From: Nitzschia sp. pyKryTriq1
Taxonomy: Eukaryota; Bacillariophyta; Bacillariophyceae; Bacillariales; Bacillariaceae
Assembly (NCBI GenBank): GCA_956465555.1
Contig: OY101121.1
Location: forward strand, 1,822,722-1,886,721
Direction: 5' to 3'
Length of the DNA: 64,000 nucleotides
In this document: positions 51,401-63,900 of the stretch, piece after piece
Numbering within the stretch: position 1 is the first letter of the stretch
Layout of the letters: each line of letters starts with the position of its first letter
Notes under the pieces: generated by a model
Seen by the model: only the letters and a program-made list of their open reading frames with translations
The model's database searches: none
What the model was told of the DNA's origin: nothing
Made by a program: the position numbers and the translations under genes

Positions 51401-53141
51401 GAGGCTCTCGGCAAGCGCCTTATGGATCGTAAACCAATTGTTGGTGACGAAGACGACGAGGGGCAGACTGTGGGGTCGCGATCGGCTGCTATTTCATCGG
51501 TGTGGAAATCGGAAGATTTGACTATCCACTCGGAAGTCGCGAATGCAATTGACACAGGGCTGGACGTCCTTCTCACCATCGTCGCCTGGAAACTGACAGA
51601 TGTCAAGAACAACAAGAAAGAGAACGCTCAGCTTGGGGTGGTTGACGAAGAAGACGATGCTCTGGGGGATCATCTTGTTGTGAGACTTCGTGACGGCCTG
51701 TCGAAACTGATTGGTCTGTGCTATGAGCAGTTTCTAGAGAATGTGCCCGGTGTGGTTTATTCCGACGAGCAAGAGGAATTCTCGGCATCCGTTCAGACGT
51801 CAGCCGGTAGGGTCGGAAGTGATTTGCGAACTCTTTTCCCTCGGGAGTGGTCTCTGGCGAAAGATCCAACTTTCCGTGCGCTGGCACTGCAGGACGATTC
51901 TCATTTGATTGGAGGATTTGTGAGATACCTCCAATCCCGAGGAGAAGATTTCACCGAATTTGATAGGGGCAGCAAAGAAGAGGTGGCATTGGTGAAAGAT
52001 CTATTGTTGCCAGTCGCACGTGCGTTGACGGCCAACTGGACTCATGGAAACAGGAAAGAGGCGGGGGTCATCTTATCGCATCTGACTGGAAGTGGCAAGT
52101 TGGCAGGTTCAACCGTCCATGCCATGGCCAGGTTGCTGAAGAAGGTAAGAACTTTATTGCAATGCCTCCTCGACCTTCTATCGTCATCTCAACTATCTAT
52201 TTGTTCTCCAGATTCATCCTGTTCGCTTTTTGGAGTCACAAATGGCTGCACTCCGCATGGCCTTTAAGGCATGGCTTGATGGCGAACCCGATGAGCTCAA
52301 TACCGATCGTCCATCGGAAGAACAAATGCACGAATACGAAGAGGCCGAAAAAGATCATCAAGCATTGGTAAGTTGGGTTTCCTTGACAAACTTCTGAATT
52401 GATGTGACAACAAGTAGTCTCACCCCATGCTTGTCTTAGTTTCAAGCCGCTGAGCATTTGGCGTCGCGTCTTTCTATGTCTCTAGGCGTTGGCAAGATTA
52501 GCGATGCTCGCTTATCACAGGCGCTCCTGAACTTCATGCAAGAGGGAATGCGGTTTGCGTTTGAGGGGGATGCGAGTCTGGATGACGATCTGGTCCTGGG
52601 AAGTCGGCTTCCGTTTCTCGTTGTGCTTGGCAAGTACTCCTCTTGGATCAAGAGAAATAAGAACCACAGGGAAATTTTGGCAGATATTCTTTTTTCGAAA
52701 GAGGCCGCTCTACGTGCGCACCCTGAATTTGATGAAGTGCACGAAGATGATCTGCGGTGCATTTCCGACTTCCAGGAAACACTTGGGATCGCTGCCCCCA
52801 AGAGGCGTCGGGTTTCGCCGGAGCGAGTCCAGGATGAGGAGTCGTCTGTTGGTCGAACCTCCGTCCGCTCTGCCGGTGCCGGCACTCCAGGTTCGGGAGC
52901 AGCATCAGCTGGTTCCCGTCGCCCGATGTCGGCAGCAGGAAGTCAGCGATCCCGATACTCTGTACAAAGCAATCTGTCGCCCCTTCTGGAAAGCCCAGAA
53001 GATCGCGAAAAGAATCCCGACGACGAGTCGTCGCCGTCTCCGCAGAAGAGGACACGTCTGTCCACTTCCCGGCTCCCCGAGCTTGAAGAGAGCCGTATCG
53101 CCGAGGGAGGAAGTGATTCGGAAGATTCTTCTGTGTTCTAA
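48483..53141 (+). CDS. SCC3: Cohesin subunit SCC3/STAG
   Basis: Six exons: 48483-48598, 48686-49863, 49947-50424, 50503-52144, 52212-52367 and 52440-53141 (introns 67-87 nt, all phases agree), 1423 aa. A basic Ser/Lys-rich N-terminal tail with acidic patches leads to an IYTPQLEAIARRLLQEHEPN region. The STAG domain (EFWYRLGIVILSH, ELVSRVTELVLVGQPDLR) follows, then the stromalin-conserved domain: VVQGVFIHRYRDSNPYIRKE, LRPDMFL-KDKYLKYIGWMA, DKEACVRLAALKGLLAPF. Next come HEAT-like helices to HPVRFLESQMAALRMAFKAW and an Arg/Ser-rich tail (SPEDREKNPDDESSPSPQKR). SCC3 binds the RAD21 kleisin and loads and holds cohesin on chromatin. Splicing rebuilds the most conserved strands, FLKDKYLKYIGW and ARWIAHLLTDGPIE. 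Confidence 0.92.
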
Positions 53142-53469
53142 TGAACTTCAGAGTAGATACTAGTGCCTTCTTTTTTATTAGGTTTATGTTACCAAGCGAA
53201 GAATGAATGGTTTCTATTTCCCGCACTTCTCATCTACCGGTAGCTACGAGGTACCGGTAGAGCGGTTTGCGCGTTTACTTTCAGTCGTTTTAGTCGTATG
53301 TGAGGCAGGATCGATTCTTCACGAGAGGAGCAGAGGCATAAGGCAACTTGAGCACTTCGCACTTTATTCGCACCATACTTTACAATATCCTGCGCTGCGA
53401 GTTGCGATCGCTATTTTGTATGGTGATCCTTCCCAAACACCACTGAACTAACCACACAATTTGTCTACG
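53142..53469. other. Short intergenic spacer
   Basis: Holds CTACCGGTAGCTACGAGGTA and a second ACCGGTAG near 53240-53260. Promoter side of the transporter gene; no gene. Confidence 0.4.
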
Positions 53470-55286
53470 ATGGCATCGGAATCCCTTCCCCTCGTCGACC
53501 AGCCGACCGAAACCGCCTTCGAGGAGTATGGAGCGATCGGCGTCGCTGTCATCAAAGATGCGGGGCAAGAAGCTCACATTGTTCATGACTTCGCTGGTCC
53601 GATCTTCCTCGAGCCTGAAACTATGGAACGCAAATTTTCCTTTGCAGAATCGGTCACGGGAACTTTGTATTCCCAAGGGGGCGAGCTTCCACCTCAAGAT
53701 GTGGCAGACATACAAGGCGAAGCATCGGTTGTTTCTGAGATTTCAACAATGGCTAAGAACATCATCGGATGTGGAGTTCTAAGCCTATCTGGTGGGCTTG
53801 CCCAGGCTGCGAATAGCCCCGCTGCCATCTATGCTGGTAACTTCTGGATACTTGCTCTAGGTGCCATCTTTGGATACTTTTGCTACTTGATCGCCAAAGT
53901 ATGCGACATGACAGGTCGTACCACTTACCGTGGGATTTGGCAAGAAACAATGGGGTCGAGAGGTGGCATGGCAATATCGTTGGCGAACGCTCTCAAGGCA
54001 GCCCTGGCAGATCTGGCCTATGCTAGTATTCTGGCGGATACTACACGATCATTGCTAGCATCAATGGATGTCGAGCTCTCTCGGCCCATCTGTCTTATTG
54101 CGATTACTCTGGTAGCAATTCTTCCTCTGTGCCTTTTGGAGAATCTACACGTCCTTGCGCCATTTTCAGTGGTTGGTACAGCTGGAGTTTTTCTAACTGC
54201 GGGGGCGATGGGTGAGTACGAAACGATAAAGCAAGGGATAATGTTTCCGCATCTATTGATAATTGATAGGAGTCTGTTTTACTTCAGTGCCGCCTGGTCA
54301 ATTTTTGCTTGATTTGAGCAACTCCTCTAATCACCGTGCGCTATTTATTGCTTCCATCACACTCGCAGCTGTTCGATACTTTGACGGATCGTATCTGAAA
54401 GGTGGAAAATATTACGATGACATCTCGGATGACTTTCGCCCGTCTTTTGGAACTCGAAATGATGCTTGGACTATGTCGATACTACCATTCGTGTGTATGA
54501 CCTACGAAGCCTACGTAATGGTACGTGTGAAAAGATGGGCTATTGTTTTTGTCTCGTGGGTTGGCGTTACCTCATGGCTGATCGTTTTCCTGCTCCACAG
54601 CACTATAATTCTGCGCGATTCTATACAGAGTTAAAAGATCGAACACTCCCACGTTTCGCTGTCGCCGTTGGGTCGTCCTTTGGTCTATCTGCTGTGGTAT
54701 ATATTTTCATTTCCAGTTTGGGATTTCTAACCTTTGGAGGTAAGATCAAGCAAGAGACTAGACTCCTTGATTGCCTTATATAGCTCTGTCCTCACTCACC
54801 GTATGCTCTTCCGTTGGATCCAAAGAAAACTCGGCGTCTTTCATCTTGAACAATTACAGTAGTAGCGATCCTCTTGCCATTGTTTGCCGTTTGGCGGTGG
54901 GCATCTCCACATTGACTGCATATCCCATTGTCTTTCATGGTGTACGGGATGGAGTTTTCGATGTTCTTGAGATCCCCTACTCGGAACAAATGATGGAGAA
55001 ATCGCGACAGGTGACCTACATTCTTTTGGCGTTTTTGACCTTGACTGCTATCTTCATTTCTGATCTCGGTCTGATTAATGCCGTTGGAGGAGGACTAGTG
55101 ACAACTCCAATTGTGTTTGTATTCCCAACGCTTATGTATAAGGCCGCTGTAAATATGAAACTGGGTGGGGTTTTGGAGCATAGGGGTGAGATTGGATTTG
55201 CTTCTGGGATGACTGTTGTTGGAATTTTTATTGGTACAGTGGGCGCATGGATTGCCGTCCAAACGACCTTGACGTCACCATCATAG
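53470..55286 (+). CDS. AAAP/SLC38-type amino acid transporter
   Basis: Four exons: 53470-54211, 54369-54520, 54601-54739 and 54826-55286, 497 aa. About 90 soluble residues precede the first helix, VVSEISTMAKNIIGCGVLSL, which has the Gly-rich unwound segment typical of the family. About ten further helices include IYAGNFWILALGAIFGYFCY, PICLIAITLVAILPLCLLEN, FAVAVGSSFGLSAVVYIFIS, ILLAFLTLTAIFISDLGLIN and ASGMTVVGIFIGTVGAWIAV. AVRYFDGSYLKGGKYY, HYNSARFYTELKDRTLPRF and FILNNYSSSDPLA are the loops seen in algal AAAP proteins. It moves neutral amino acids, usually with protons or sodium. Intron 1 could also end at 54287 (76 nt, also in frame, adding 27 residues). I prefer 54368 because the branch-point-like CTAATCA and the loop length fit better. 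Confidence 0.83.
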
Positions 55287-55948
55287 CGTGATAACAATCA
55301 CCGTCATACTTGTCGTCAGAGGTCTTGAGAAGTGCGAATCTTCATACTATTCTAGCTAGAGACTACTCTCGAGCGTAAAGGTAATAGTAGCTAAATTAGA
55401 CAGAGCACTTTTTCGCTGCTTTACGATATTATATCTACTCTAGCTACAGAGAGTTGACTTCGAGTTTTAACAGTTGAACCGCCGGTACGGTATGCAATCA
55501 ACATCGATCCCTAAAATCAGTATTTCCCTCTCTTCGTCCTGCCCCGCCCCCGCGCGCCCCCCCTAACCATGCTTACGTCATCGCGAATAAGCAAGGCGAG
55601 CGACCGGAGCGAGGCCTTCTCCTCATACATCCTTTTGGCGCGACAGAACGGCGAATAGATTCGAATTGCGAGATATTTAGCTTTGTTCCGATGATGATGA
55701 TGATGATTCAGAATTTTGTGCCTCGTCAGTCTCGTTCACAAAATCCAATCCAGCAGTCCAGCAGGTCTCGTCGCGTCATTGAGACGGCGATCCACCAGCT
55801 GGTCGCATATTTTTTCTCTTCTGACTGTGTAGGCAGAGAGTCATTTACTTCGTGCCTGTTCAGATTGAATCAGCAGCAACATCCTCTCGAGTTTGCAACA
55901 AAGGTCCTGTGTTATAAATTTTCCATATTGACCCCCAACAACACTAAA
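55287..55948. other. Intergenic, transporter to FtsH
   Basis: Contains the recurring element at 55387-55428, a C-rich run near 55540-55565 and a GATGATGATGATGAT run at 55690-55706. The frame upstream of the FtsH start is open back to 55691 but looks like 5' UTR. Confidence 0.45.
55387..55428 (+). repeat. Recurring 3'-flanking element, copy 4
   Basis: AGTAGCTAAATTAGACAGAG then CACTTTTTCGCTGCTTTACG, 101 nt after the transporter stop, same orientation as the gene. This is the best match to copies 1-3. Confidence 0.75.
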
Positions 55949-58122
55949 ATGAAGTTCGCAATCACAGCTACAATGGGGCTTTTGCTCGCCGAGCAGGCCG
56001 CTGCCTTTGCCCCTTTCACACCTCTCTCCCAAAAGTATAACACCAAGAGCTCGTCTTCTCGCTCCATGGCCATGGGCGTAGACATGCCACCTGCTCAAAA
56101 CGTGGAGGTCCCTGTCATCCAAAAGAGTTCATATGGGCCCACCGATGTTCGATACTCTGACTTTGTGAGACTTGTCAATGCAGACAAGATCGAAAAAGTG
56201 ACTTTCTCAGCCGACGGCACGCAACTGTTGGGTGTTGATGTCGATGGTACTCGAGTTAAGATTGAAGCCCTTCCAAATGACCCCGATCTATTGACTCAGC
56301 TCACCAACCATAAGGTACGTCCCTGAGTACGTATTGAACCAATATGATCCCCCACGCCGATCGGCTCACACAAATTATTCTATATTGCAGGTCGATGTTA
56401 CTGTTTTGCCAGCTCAACAATCCGGCGGACTCGGAGATTTGGCACAAAGTCTCATCTTCCCAGCTGCTCTGTTTGCCGGTCTTTTCTTCCTTAGCCGTGG
56501 AGGAGGTGGCCAGCAAATGCCCGGTGGAATGGGCGGACCTGGGGGTCAAATGAACTTCGGAAAGTCCAAGGCTCAAATTCAAATGGTCCCTGATACCGGT
56601 GTTACCTTTGATGACGTTGCTGGATGCGACGGTGCCAAGCTTGAATTGGCTGAAGTTGTCGACTTCTTGAAGCAGCCTGAGGCTTACACCAAGAACGGCT
56701 GCCGAATTCCCCGAGGTGTTATCCTCGATGGACCTCCCGGTACCGGTAAGACTTTGTTGGCGAAGGCCGTGGCTGGAGAAGCCGGCGTCCCTTTCATCAG
56801 CATTTCTGGTTCCGAGTTCGTGGAAATGTTTGTCGGTGTGGGTGCATCGCGTGTCCGTGACATTTTCGGACAAGCCAAGAAGAACGCCCCGTGCATCATT
56901 TTCATTGATGAGATTGATGCCGTCGGTAAGCAACGTAGTTCAGGCATGGGTGGTAACGACGAGCGTGAACAAACGGTGAATCAAATCTTAGTTGAGATGG
57001 ACGGTTTCGACGGTAACCCAGGAGTTATCACCATTGCTGCCACAAACAGAATTGATATTTTGGATGCCGCCTTGCTCCGACCTGGTCGTTTCGACAGAAA
57101 AGTCACTGTAGACCTTCCTGACTTCAAGGGACGCACCCGCATTTTGGGTGTCCACGCTCGAGGAAAGCCTCTAGACCCCGATGTGGATTTGGAGGCCATC
57201 TCTCGTCGTACTCCTGGTTTCTCTGGAGCCCAATTGGAGAACTTGATGAACGAGGCTGCCATTTCTACCGCCCGCAAGGCCAAGTCCAGCATTGGTTGGG
57301 AAGAAATTGATGGAGCCGTTGACCGTGTCATGGTCGGACTTGAAAAGAAGGGCGGAAACCAAGTTGCCAAGCAAAAGGAACTCGTTGCGTACCATGAAGC
57401 TGGACACGCACTTTGTGGTAAGTACTTGTGTTGCACCTCAGTTTTTGTGCTCATGAGACAAATGCAACGAAACTCATATTGTTGTTCGAATTATAGGTGC
57501 TCTTGTTCCCGATTATGACCAAGTACAAAAGATCTCTATTATCCCCACATCGAATGGAGCTGGAGGTTTGACTTTCTTTGCTCCTCAAGAATCTCGTTTG
57601 GAGTCTGGAATGTACAGCAAGCAATACCTGGAGTCTCAACTCACGGTGGCACTCGGTGGACGTCTGGCTGAAGAAATTATTTATGGGGAGGACATGGTAA
57701 CAACTGGAGCGTCCAACGATATTCAACAAGTTGCCAACATCGCACAGCGCATGGTCAAAGAATGGGGCATGTCTGACAAGGTCGGACGCGTCGTCGTCAG
57801 CGGTGGAGGCGGTGGAAACAGCTACCAAAGAATGATGATGGGACGCCAACAAACGTGGGGCAACAAGATGATGGGAAACGTTGAATCAGAGGTTGAGCGT
57901 CTGGTCAACAACAGTTACATGATTGCGAAGCAAATTTTGAACGACAATAGAGAGTTGTTGGATCATTTGGCAGCCACCTTGATTGAACAAGAAGTTGTAT
58001 CAGCTGAAGAATTCCAAATGATGCTCGTGAAATTCAATGCCAAGACCGTTGACTACAAGATCATTGGCGAGGAGCGTAATCGCGACAAGCTTCCTTTCCA
58101 AGCGATGCCAAAAAGCGCCTAA
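55949..58122 (+). CDS. FTSH: FtsH AAA+ zinc metalloprotease, plastid-targeted
   Basis: Three exons: 55949-56314, 56391-57417 and 57497-58122 (introns of 76 and 79 nt), 672 aa. The start [20 protein letters not shown] is a signal peptide ending at A-AFAP, so the protein enters the plastid. A short lumenal or intermembrane domain ([20 protein letters not shown]) precedes one transmembrane helix (about residues 137-156). Then come Walker A GPPGTGKT (236-243), Walker [13 protein letters not shown], second-region-of-homology [20 protein letters not shown] and the protease site [11 protein letters not shown] (His457-Glu-x-x-His461) with the third ligand in [11 protein letters not shown]. It extracts and degrades damaged membrane proteins such as photosystem II D1. 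Most FtsH proteins have two transmembrane helices; after cleavage at AFAP only one remains visible. I chose this ATG because the signal begins there. Confidence 0.93.
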
Positions 58123-58327
58123 AGCCATTTTATTTTGGGCCAATATTGGTTTCACAAATAACTATTGGTACCCTCTGTTACTACTAGATAATGTTAGAAA
58201 AAGCTAAAACTTACGTCCAGAAGTGTTTAGCTAGACTACTGTTTGTATTCAACTGCGTTATGGCGACATGAGTGTCAGTCCCATCGCAAAAGGATTCGGT
58301 GCTCCATCGATACGAGCATATGCAGGT

Positions 58328-60223
58328 CTAGACCTTGACGATATTTCGTTGGAATTCAGCCAAATCCTCCTCAGCATTGCTAGGATCTTTCACTTTCGGA
58401 TCATAGCCATCCATGAAACAAACCATAAGCGTTCTTGTTCCAGAAGTGATATCGACGCCTCTGTGGTAGAGATTGCCGGGATGAACGAGGACCTGACCTT
58501 TTCGGAGTACGATTGTTTTTCGAAGGCAACGAAAGTACGTGCCTCCTCCTTCATACCGGTAGTAAAGATCGCCACGGGAGTCATCATCGTAAGGCAAAGT
58601 ACAGCAAATGAGAGGAAATGTACGGACAACAAAACGAAATTGAACAAGCTTACGACAGCGACGACGTACTCACCAGTATAGTCGATTCCCTGCGCCGACA
58701 GCATGAGATGCCAAGAGATATCACCCCCGTCGTGATGCATGATCATGCCAGTGTGATCATGTTCGGACTGGTTGGGCACCTTCTGAAATCGGAGAAGATG
58801 CGGCTCTGCGGGATCGAAAACGAACAAAGCGCAAAAAACGAACAAAGCGCAAGACGCAAGACGTAAGAATACCGAAGTTCCATCAAGTCATCGGCCTGCC
58901 CTTTTTGGCGGTCACCGAGACGAGCTTACCCTTCCAGGATCGAGGCACCAAGTAAGACGCCGCGCGGCGTGCCTTCCAGGTCTTTCCCACAATTTGACGC
59001 ATCTGCACCAACAGGAGGTTCGTCAAGCTTCGGAGGCGAACAACTTCGCAGCACGGAAGATCGAGGAGCGTGTGGGTATAGATCTTGCGCCAGGTACTGC
59101 GGCCTGAGATAGCACATTGCGCGACGTGTTGTTCGGCACACTGCAGAACCCAATCACAGTCTTCTTCGGACATGAGATCGATGACAAAGATCTTGAATTT
59201 TTCGCTCACAACAGTGATCTTGGGTGCGGGTCCAGCTTGCCTGGAGAGATAGGACAGCGGATGCACGGAAGGGAAAGAGGATCCCAGAGAGCCCGATGGA
59301 GTTGTAGTCTGGGGCTTTGGAGTGCGAGTGAGACGTTGCTGGACATCTCGACCAACTAGCGCATCGCTAGTCTTGGGTGTGGGTCGACAAAAGGTGCGAG
59401 TAATAGTGGTGTAGCGCGACGATCGCCGATGATTCCCTTCTCCCCCCGGCACGTAGACGGGGGCATTCGGGTTGAGCTTTCGAGACGGCAGTCGTTGTGG
59501 AGGGCTAGGAGCCGCCGCATCTCTGTTCTCCACTTCTCCAAAGCGGGCCGATTCCTTCCTCTTTGGTCTGTCGAAGCCTACCAAGTCCACATCGTTGCTT
59601 ACCGGTACTTGTATAGAATGGGTACTTGGCGAAGCTGATATGGTGGATGCATCGATGTCAAAGCCAACTTCGGCCTCCAAATCATCCAGTCGTGGAACAG
59701 CTTTCATTTCGGCTGGCTTTGCTGCAGAACTTGGAGTGGTGCGCGGTTTTGGATGGAGCCGCCGGGGGGAGAGATAGACCACACTTGGTACTGGTACTGG
59801 TGACTGAAGGCTGGGATATCCTCGTGATTTCAGGGTTTCCATCCTAGCAGACATTCCGCGACGCTTGCCATCTTCGACGCGGGGAGTGGCAACTTCTACG
59901 ACTGGTGGGGAAGACAGTTCACGACTCTCGTTGCATTCCGCGTCGGAGCTCCTTTCGCCTTCGCTTTCCCGCACATCATTATCAGGGGTGTTCTTGTTGT
60001 TGATGATTGATTTGTGGTCCGACGTAGTGCATACGACTTGCCGTCGCTGGGAAGAAGACGAAGGAGTTCGGGCCGACGGAATGTTTCGGGCACCACCAAA
60101 CTTGCTTGCGCCCAATGTTCTTCCACGATCTCGTTTCGACTGCCGCCCACGCCGACCGTTTCTTTCTATCTTGTCCATGATTGAAGAATCAGAAGCAAAA
60201 CACTTTACAAGGGCAGTGATCAT
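58328..60223 (-). CDS. 2OG-Fe(II) prolyl-4-hydroxylase-like dioxygenase with long disordered N-terminus
   Basis: Three exons: 60223-58930, 58805-58674 and 58548-58328 (introns of 124 and 125 nt), 548 aa. A shorter start at 60178 (MDKIERNGRRG) is possible. Residues 1-340 are basic, Ser/Pro-rich and disordered (KSRGYPSLQSPVPVPS, SRKLNPNAPVYVPGGEG). The oxygenase domain begins at KFKIFVIDLMSEEDCDWVLQ. The active site is spread over the spliced exons: HHD (His455, Asp457) in MIMHHDGGDISWHLMLS, GGGTYFRCL at the junction, distal His504 in HPGNLYHRGVDIT and the 2-oxoglutarate Arg514 in SGTRTLMVCF. These enzymes hydroxylate proline or similar residues using Fe(II), oxygen and 2-oxoglutarate. No signal peptide, so cytosol or nucleus is likely. 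It is tail to tail with FtsH. Confidence 0.83.
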
Positions 60224-60977
60224 TCGTACAGTACTCAATTTAGTGTCTCCACTTCACTCACTCATCGTGTCGATTTTGTGGCGTGTTGTCAAGCTAGCAG
60301 TACGGTATGCGATGATTGTTGATCTCTCGAGGACGGACGGAAGATGGAATGAGGATCCATCATCGATCCGGCCGGCGACAGATTGGAGTGCATTCGAACA
60401 AAGCGCGCCAGCCGAGCAGACAACGAACTGACGGACGGTCGGTCGGTCGGTGTCAAAAATTGATGCCACCTTAACGTCTGGCATGCGCCCGGATACTCTT
60501 ACGTTTATGTGACGCGATCGCCGCTAATTGTTTGTTCAGAGTATCTTTTGTTGCGATCTTTTGGCACTGTCAACACAAGTATTCTTCTCGTTTTGCTCGT
60601 CATGATCTCAATAATCGAGGAGACATAGTCGCGGCGGTGCCTATGCAAGGCCTGGCATGGCGTCGATGGAGAGTACGTGTACCGGTAGAGTGGGCGATGA
60701 GTCTGAAAGTGATCCCTGGGCTAGACGCTACCGTTGGTGTCGTTCGTTGCGGGGAAATAGGAAAAAGATGTGCGCGCGTCGGTTGCCCGCGGCCCCGGCG
60801 GAAGAGCCCCCTACCGGTACGGTACCGATAGGTCCCCCTATTTGGAGCATTCGTACAGATACTAGTAGTGTCTAATTTTTAGACTACGAGTACTCGCTAC
60901 TCTCTCGCTACAACTAGTAGAGAGAGAGTTCAGCAAAATTGATTACAGAAATTGCACACTAATAAAACCAGCTACAT
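60224..60977. other. Intergenic, no gene seen
   Basis: GGACGGTCGGTCGGTCGGTG lies near 60430, with ACCGGTACGGTACCG near 60814 and CTACTAGTTGTAGCGAGAG-type motifs near 60895-60925. Confidence 0.45.
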
Positions 60978-63900
60978 CTAATTCTCCGCAGCAGATGTAA
61001 CTTCAGCCTCCAATTCTTGTAGAATGCGATTCGTCACCTTGATGTTCAGGGCGCACGGAATGAGAATATCTGGTTTCAACAGAGTTGCGTCTGGTATCGT
61101 GTTCAGATAGGTCATCATTCCCTCAAGTTCGTGATTCAAGAGAATTGGTTGGCTGAGGAAGAGAATCGCGGTACCGACCCGAAAAAAAATCTTGAAGCTT
61201 CTCTCGACAAGCCAAATGTCCCACATGTGGCAGACGGTCGCTGAAGGCATTGACGGGAGATACAAGAACAATGTCTGAAACCAGCCCAAGGCAAACAAGC
61301 CAACATTTAGATCGTGGTGCTCGAAGTGATCAGCCAAGACAGGGAGCTTGATTTGAATGAGGCGCTCAAAGACTCGACAGCAAGTCTTCAAGCACCGAAG
61401 CTCGGGCCAGTACATATGCCGGAGGTTGTAGTCTACGAAGAAAGTATCCATCACCCTAACGATAACCTCCTCGACCACAGACGCCTTGTCCACTTCTTCG
61501 TAGACCTTCGTGAGCGGTTCATCTTTCCAACCTGAGAGGTCCGGAAGGTTTGATGTAGAAACAATGCACTGCGGCAAGGTACCTTGCACGGCATTCCATC
61601 TGATGGTATCCTGTAAGATCCGAAGCAAGTGGGCAACCACATAATCCATGCCTTGGCAGTAACCAACATCTCCGTGGGTTGCAGCTAGAGAATGAAGAAT
61701 AAACCTCAGCTTGTTCTGAAGATCGCTCTTCATCACTGGCGTCAAGCGGTTCCCACTCAGGGCCAGTTCCTCGCTTGGCACAATACCCAACTCTGCAAAA
61801 GGATCATACTCGGCCTCAGAAAATCCCATATTGCTACTCTCAGTCATACTTGCCACTGGTGAAATCGGTCCCCAGTCAGATACTTTATCGGTCGGCGTTC
61901 CGCTCGATTCTGACTCATCAAACTTATCCGGTGCACACTCCCATGGAGGTGGGCTGACGGTGTTGCGCATGGGTTTGTCCTTTGGGCGCTTTGATGGCCC
62001 GAGTTCTGGTAAAGGAGTTTCTTCACCGCCGCCTTTGACTCCTCGCTTCATGATTCTGTTCTGTCCCCATGTAACCAAAGCCCGGACAATAGAATCCGTT
62101 CTAAGACGAGCACCAGTCTTGTGCGGAGGCATATTGCCAAACGATCTCTCTACGTCTCTTTCGATCACATGGTGCCACTTGCCTTCGTGTCCATCCTGTT
62201 CGAGCTGTTTGAGTTCTTCGGAATTTGTGATTCGTCGGACTTGACTGGTAGAATCGTCTTGGTGACACTTCTGCAGTGCTATCCACATCCAAAATGCAGG
62301 CCGAATGTTCATGTTGAGGCCTCCGGTACGGACTGCATCTTGCATAATCGCATGCTCATGCTCCGAGACCAGTCGACGGCAGTAGCGGTTCACCATTTTG
62401 ATGCGACAGACGGCCACAGGATCACCAAGAAACGATAAAACAGCAGGTACAATACGAGGTGCTTCCCATACTGCAGTCTCGAAGGGACTTGGATGACCGT
62501 ATGGAACGATGAAGCGAAGGCCTTTAGCTCTAGTTGTGTTTCCTGCGCAGGGTGTCGATGGTTCCGACACCGGCGTTGTGTGGTCTTCACTTTCGGGACT
62601 TGTATGAATATCAAGTGTTGCAGCAGGATGATCCATCCTTTTGCTTTGTTCGATACTCTGTTCGCATACGTTGTACACGAATCCCACCACAAATTCCGCT
62701 CGACCCATGGCGTGGTCAAAAATGACTTGCTGCGGGGACGAGCACGATTTGCCCCCGTTGCCCCGTTTAGATAAAGTGACCATGTTCTGAAGCGACGAGC
62801 TCACAATCTCTGAAAGAAATGGGTTGGAGCTTCCAAAAGGTGATGGGACCTTGCTCAACTTCGATGCGAGATATAAAAAGCTCACAAAATTGGCAGCCAG
62901 AAGGCCAGAGGCAAGTTTTTGCGATTCTTGAGAAAGAACCATAGGTTTTAGAAGCGGCCGTTGCCTTTCCAGTTGCTGTCTTGACTTCGTAGTCGCAACG
63001 GTCGAATCATCCTCCGTTAGAGTGGTGGTCAACGTCAAGGCATCGAAGGACGCGTCATCGCCGAGGCTAGCTGTTGTGGCATTGACGCAGTCTGCCATGT
63101 ATTGGCACATTTTGTTGAAATTGTCGTCATCTTCGAGGAGAAGTCGGATGACAAGTGGGATGTTACTCTGGTTTTCAGTCTGTACCTGAGAGTTTCCAAG
63201 TACTTCTCGTGACAGCCAAGCTAATAATTGCCTGTCATCGATTTCGCCATCCCCATCTTGTTCGACATCTTTCCGCGATGGTGGATGTTGCACTTGCAGC
63301 TGATCCTCCTCCGATTTAAACGGAAATGTAGCAACGTCAGAATGCCCCCAGTTTTTTCCTCGCTGAGAATCTGGCGACGAGCTGAACCTCTCGGTGACAA
63401 GGCGCTCCTCAAAAGATACCGCCGCGGCAGAGCTTGCCATGGCTACCCTTTCTGCAAATTTCTGATCAGCAAAGACATTGTCTATGTTGCTGGGTGACCG
63501 CGCCTTTTCGCTGGGGCTCTTTACATCGTTCGTTGGATTCCATAAGAAAAGGCTCGGTTCCACAGATCTCGACATCGCGGGAGGCCCAGCAATACCGACA
63601 GCATCCGACTTGGCAGCTTGTATCTTGGCCCTGACAGTCGCGAGCTGAACTTGACCACGCATTTTCTCCTCTTCCCATTTCTTCAATTTTTCATCTGGAG
63701 GCGGTGCAAGAAGGGGTACAGAGCCGCTGCTCTTTGTTTTATTCTTTGTTCGATGTTTCTTCTTCTTTCCCGGTGGTGGTGGAGGCGGTGGGGGTATCAT
63801 GGCACGACGTTGCATATCCAGTTTTGGTTCTACCGACATAGGCAATAATACACCACCATTCCCAAGTACTTCCGAAACAATGTGAAGCGAGGAGGAAACA

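Noticed and set aside
54212-54287. Shorter first intron in the amino-acid transporter
   Set aside because: In frame and of normal length, but it inserts 27 residues before the conserved RYFDGSY loop and leaves the branch-point-like CTAAT unused. Kept as an alternative only.
55691-55948. N-terminal extension of FtsH from an upstream ATG run
   Set aside because: It would bury the signal peptide and AFAP site 86 residues inside the protein; the GATGAT repeat explains the Met run.
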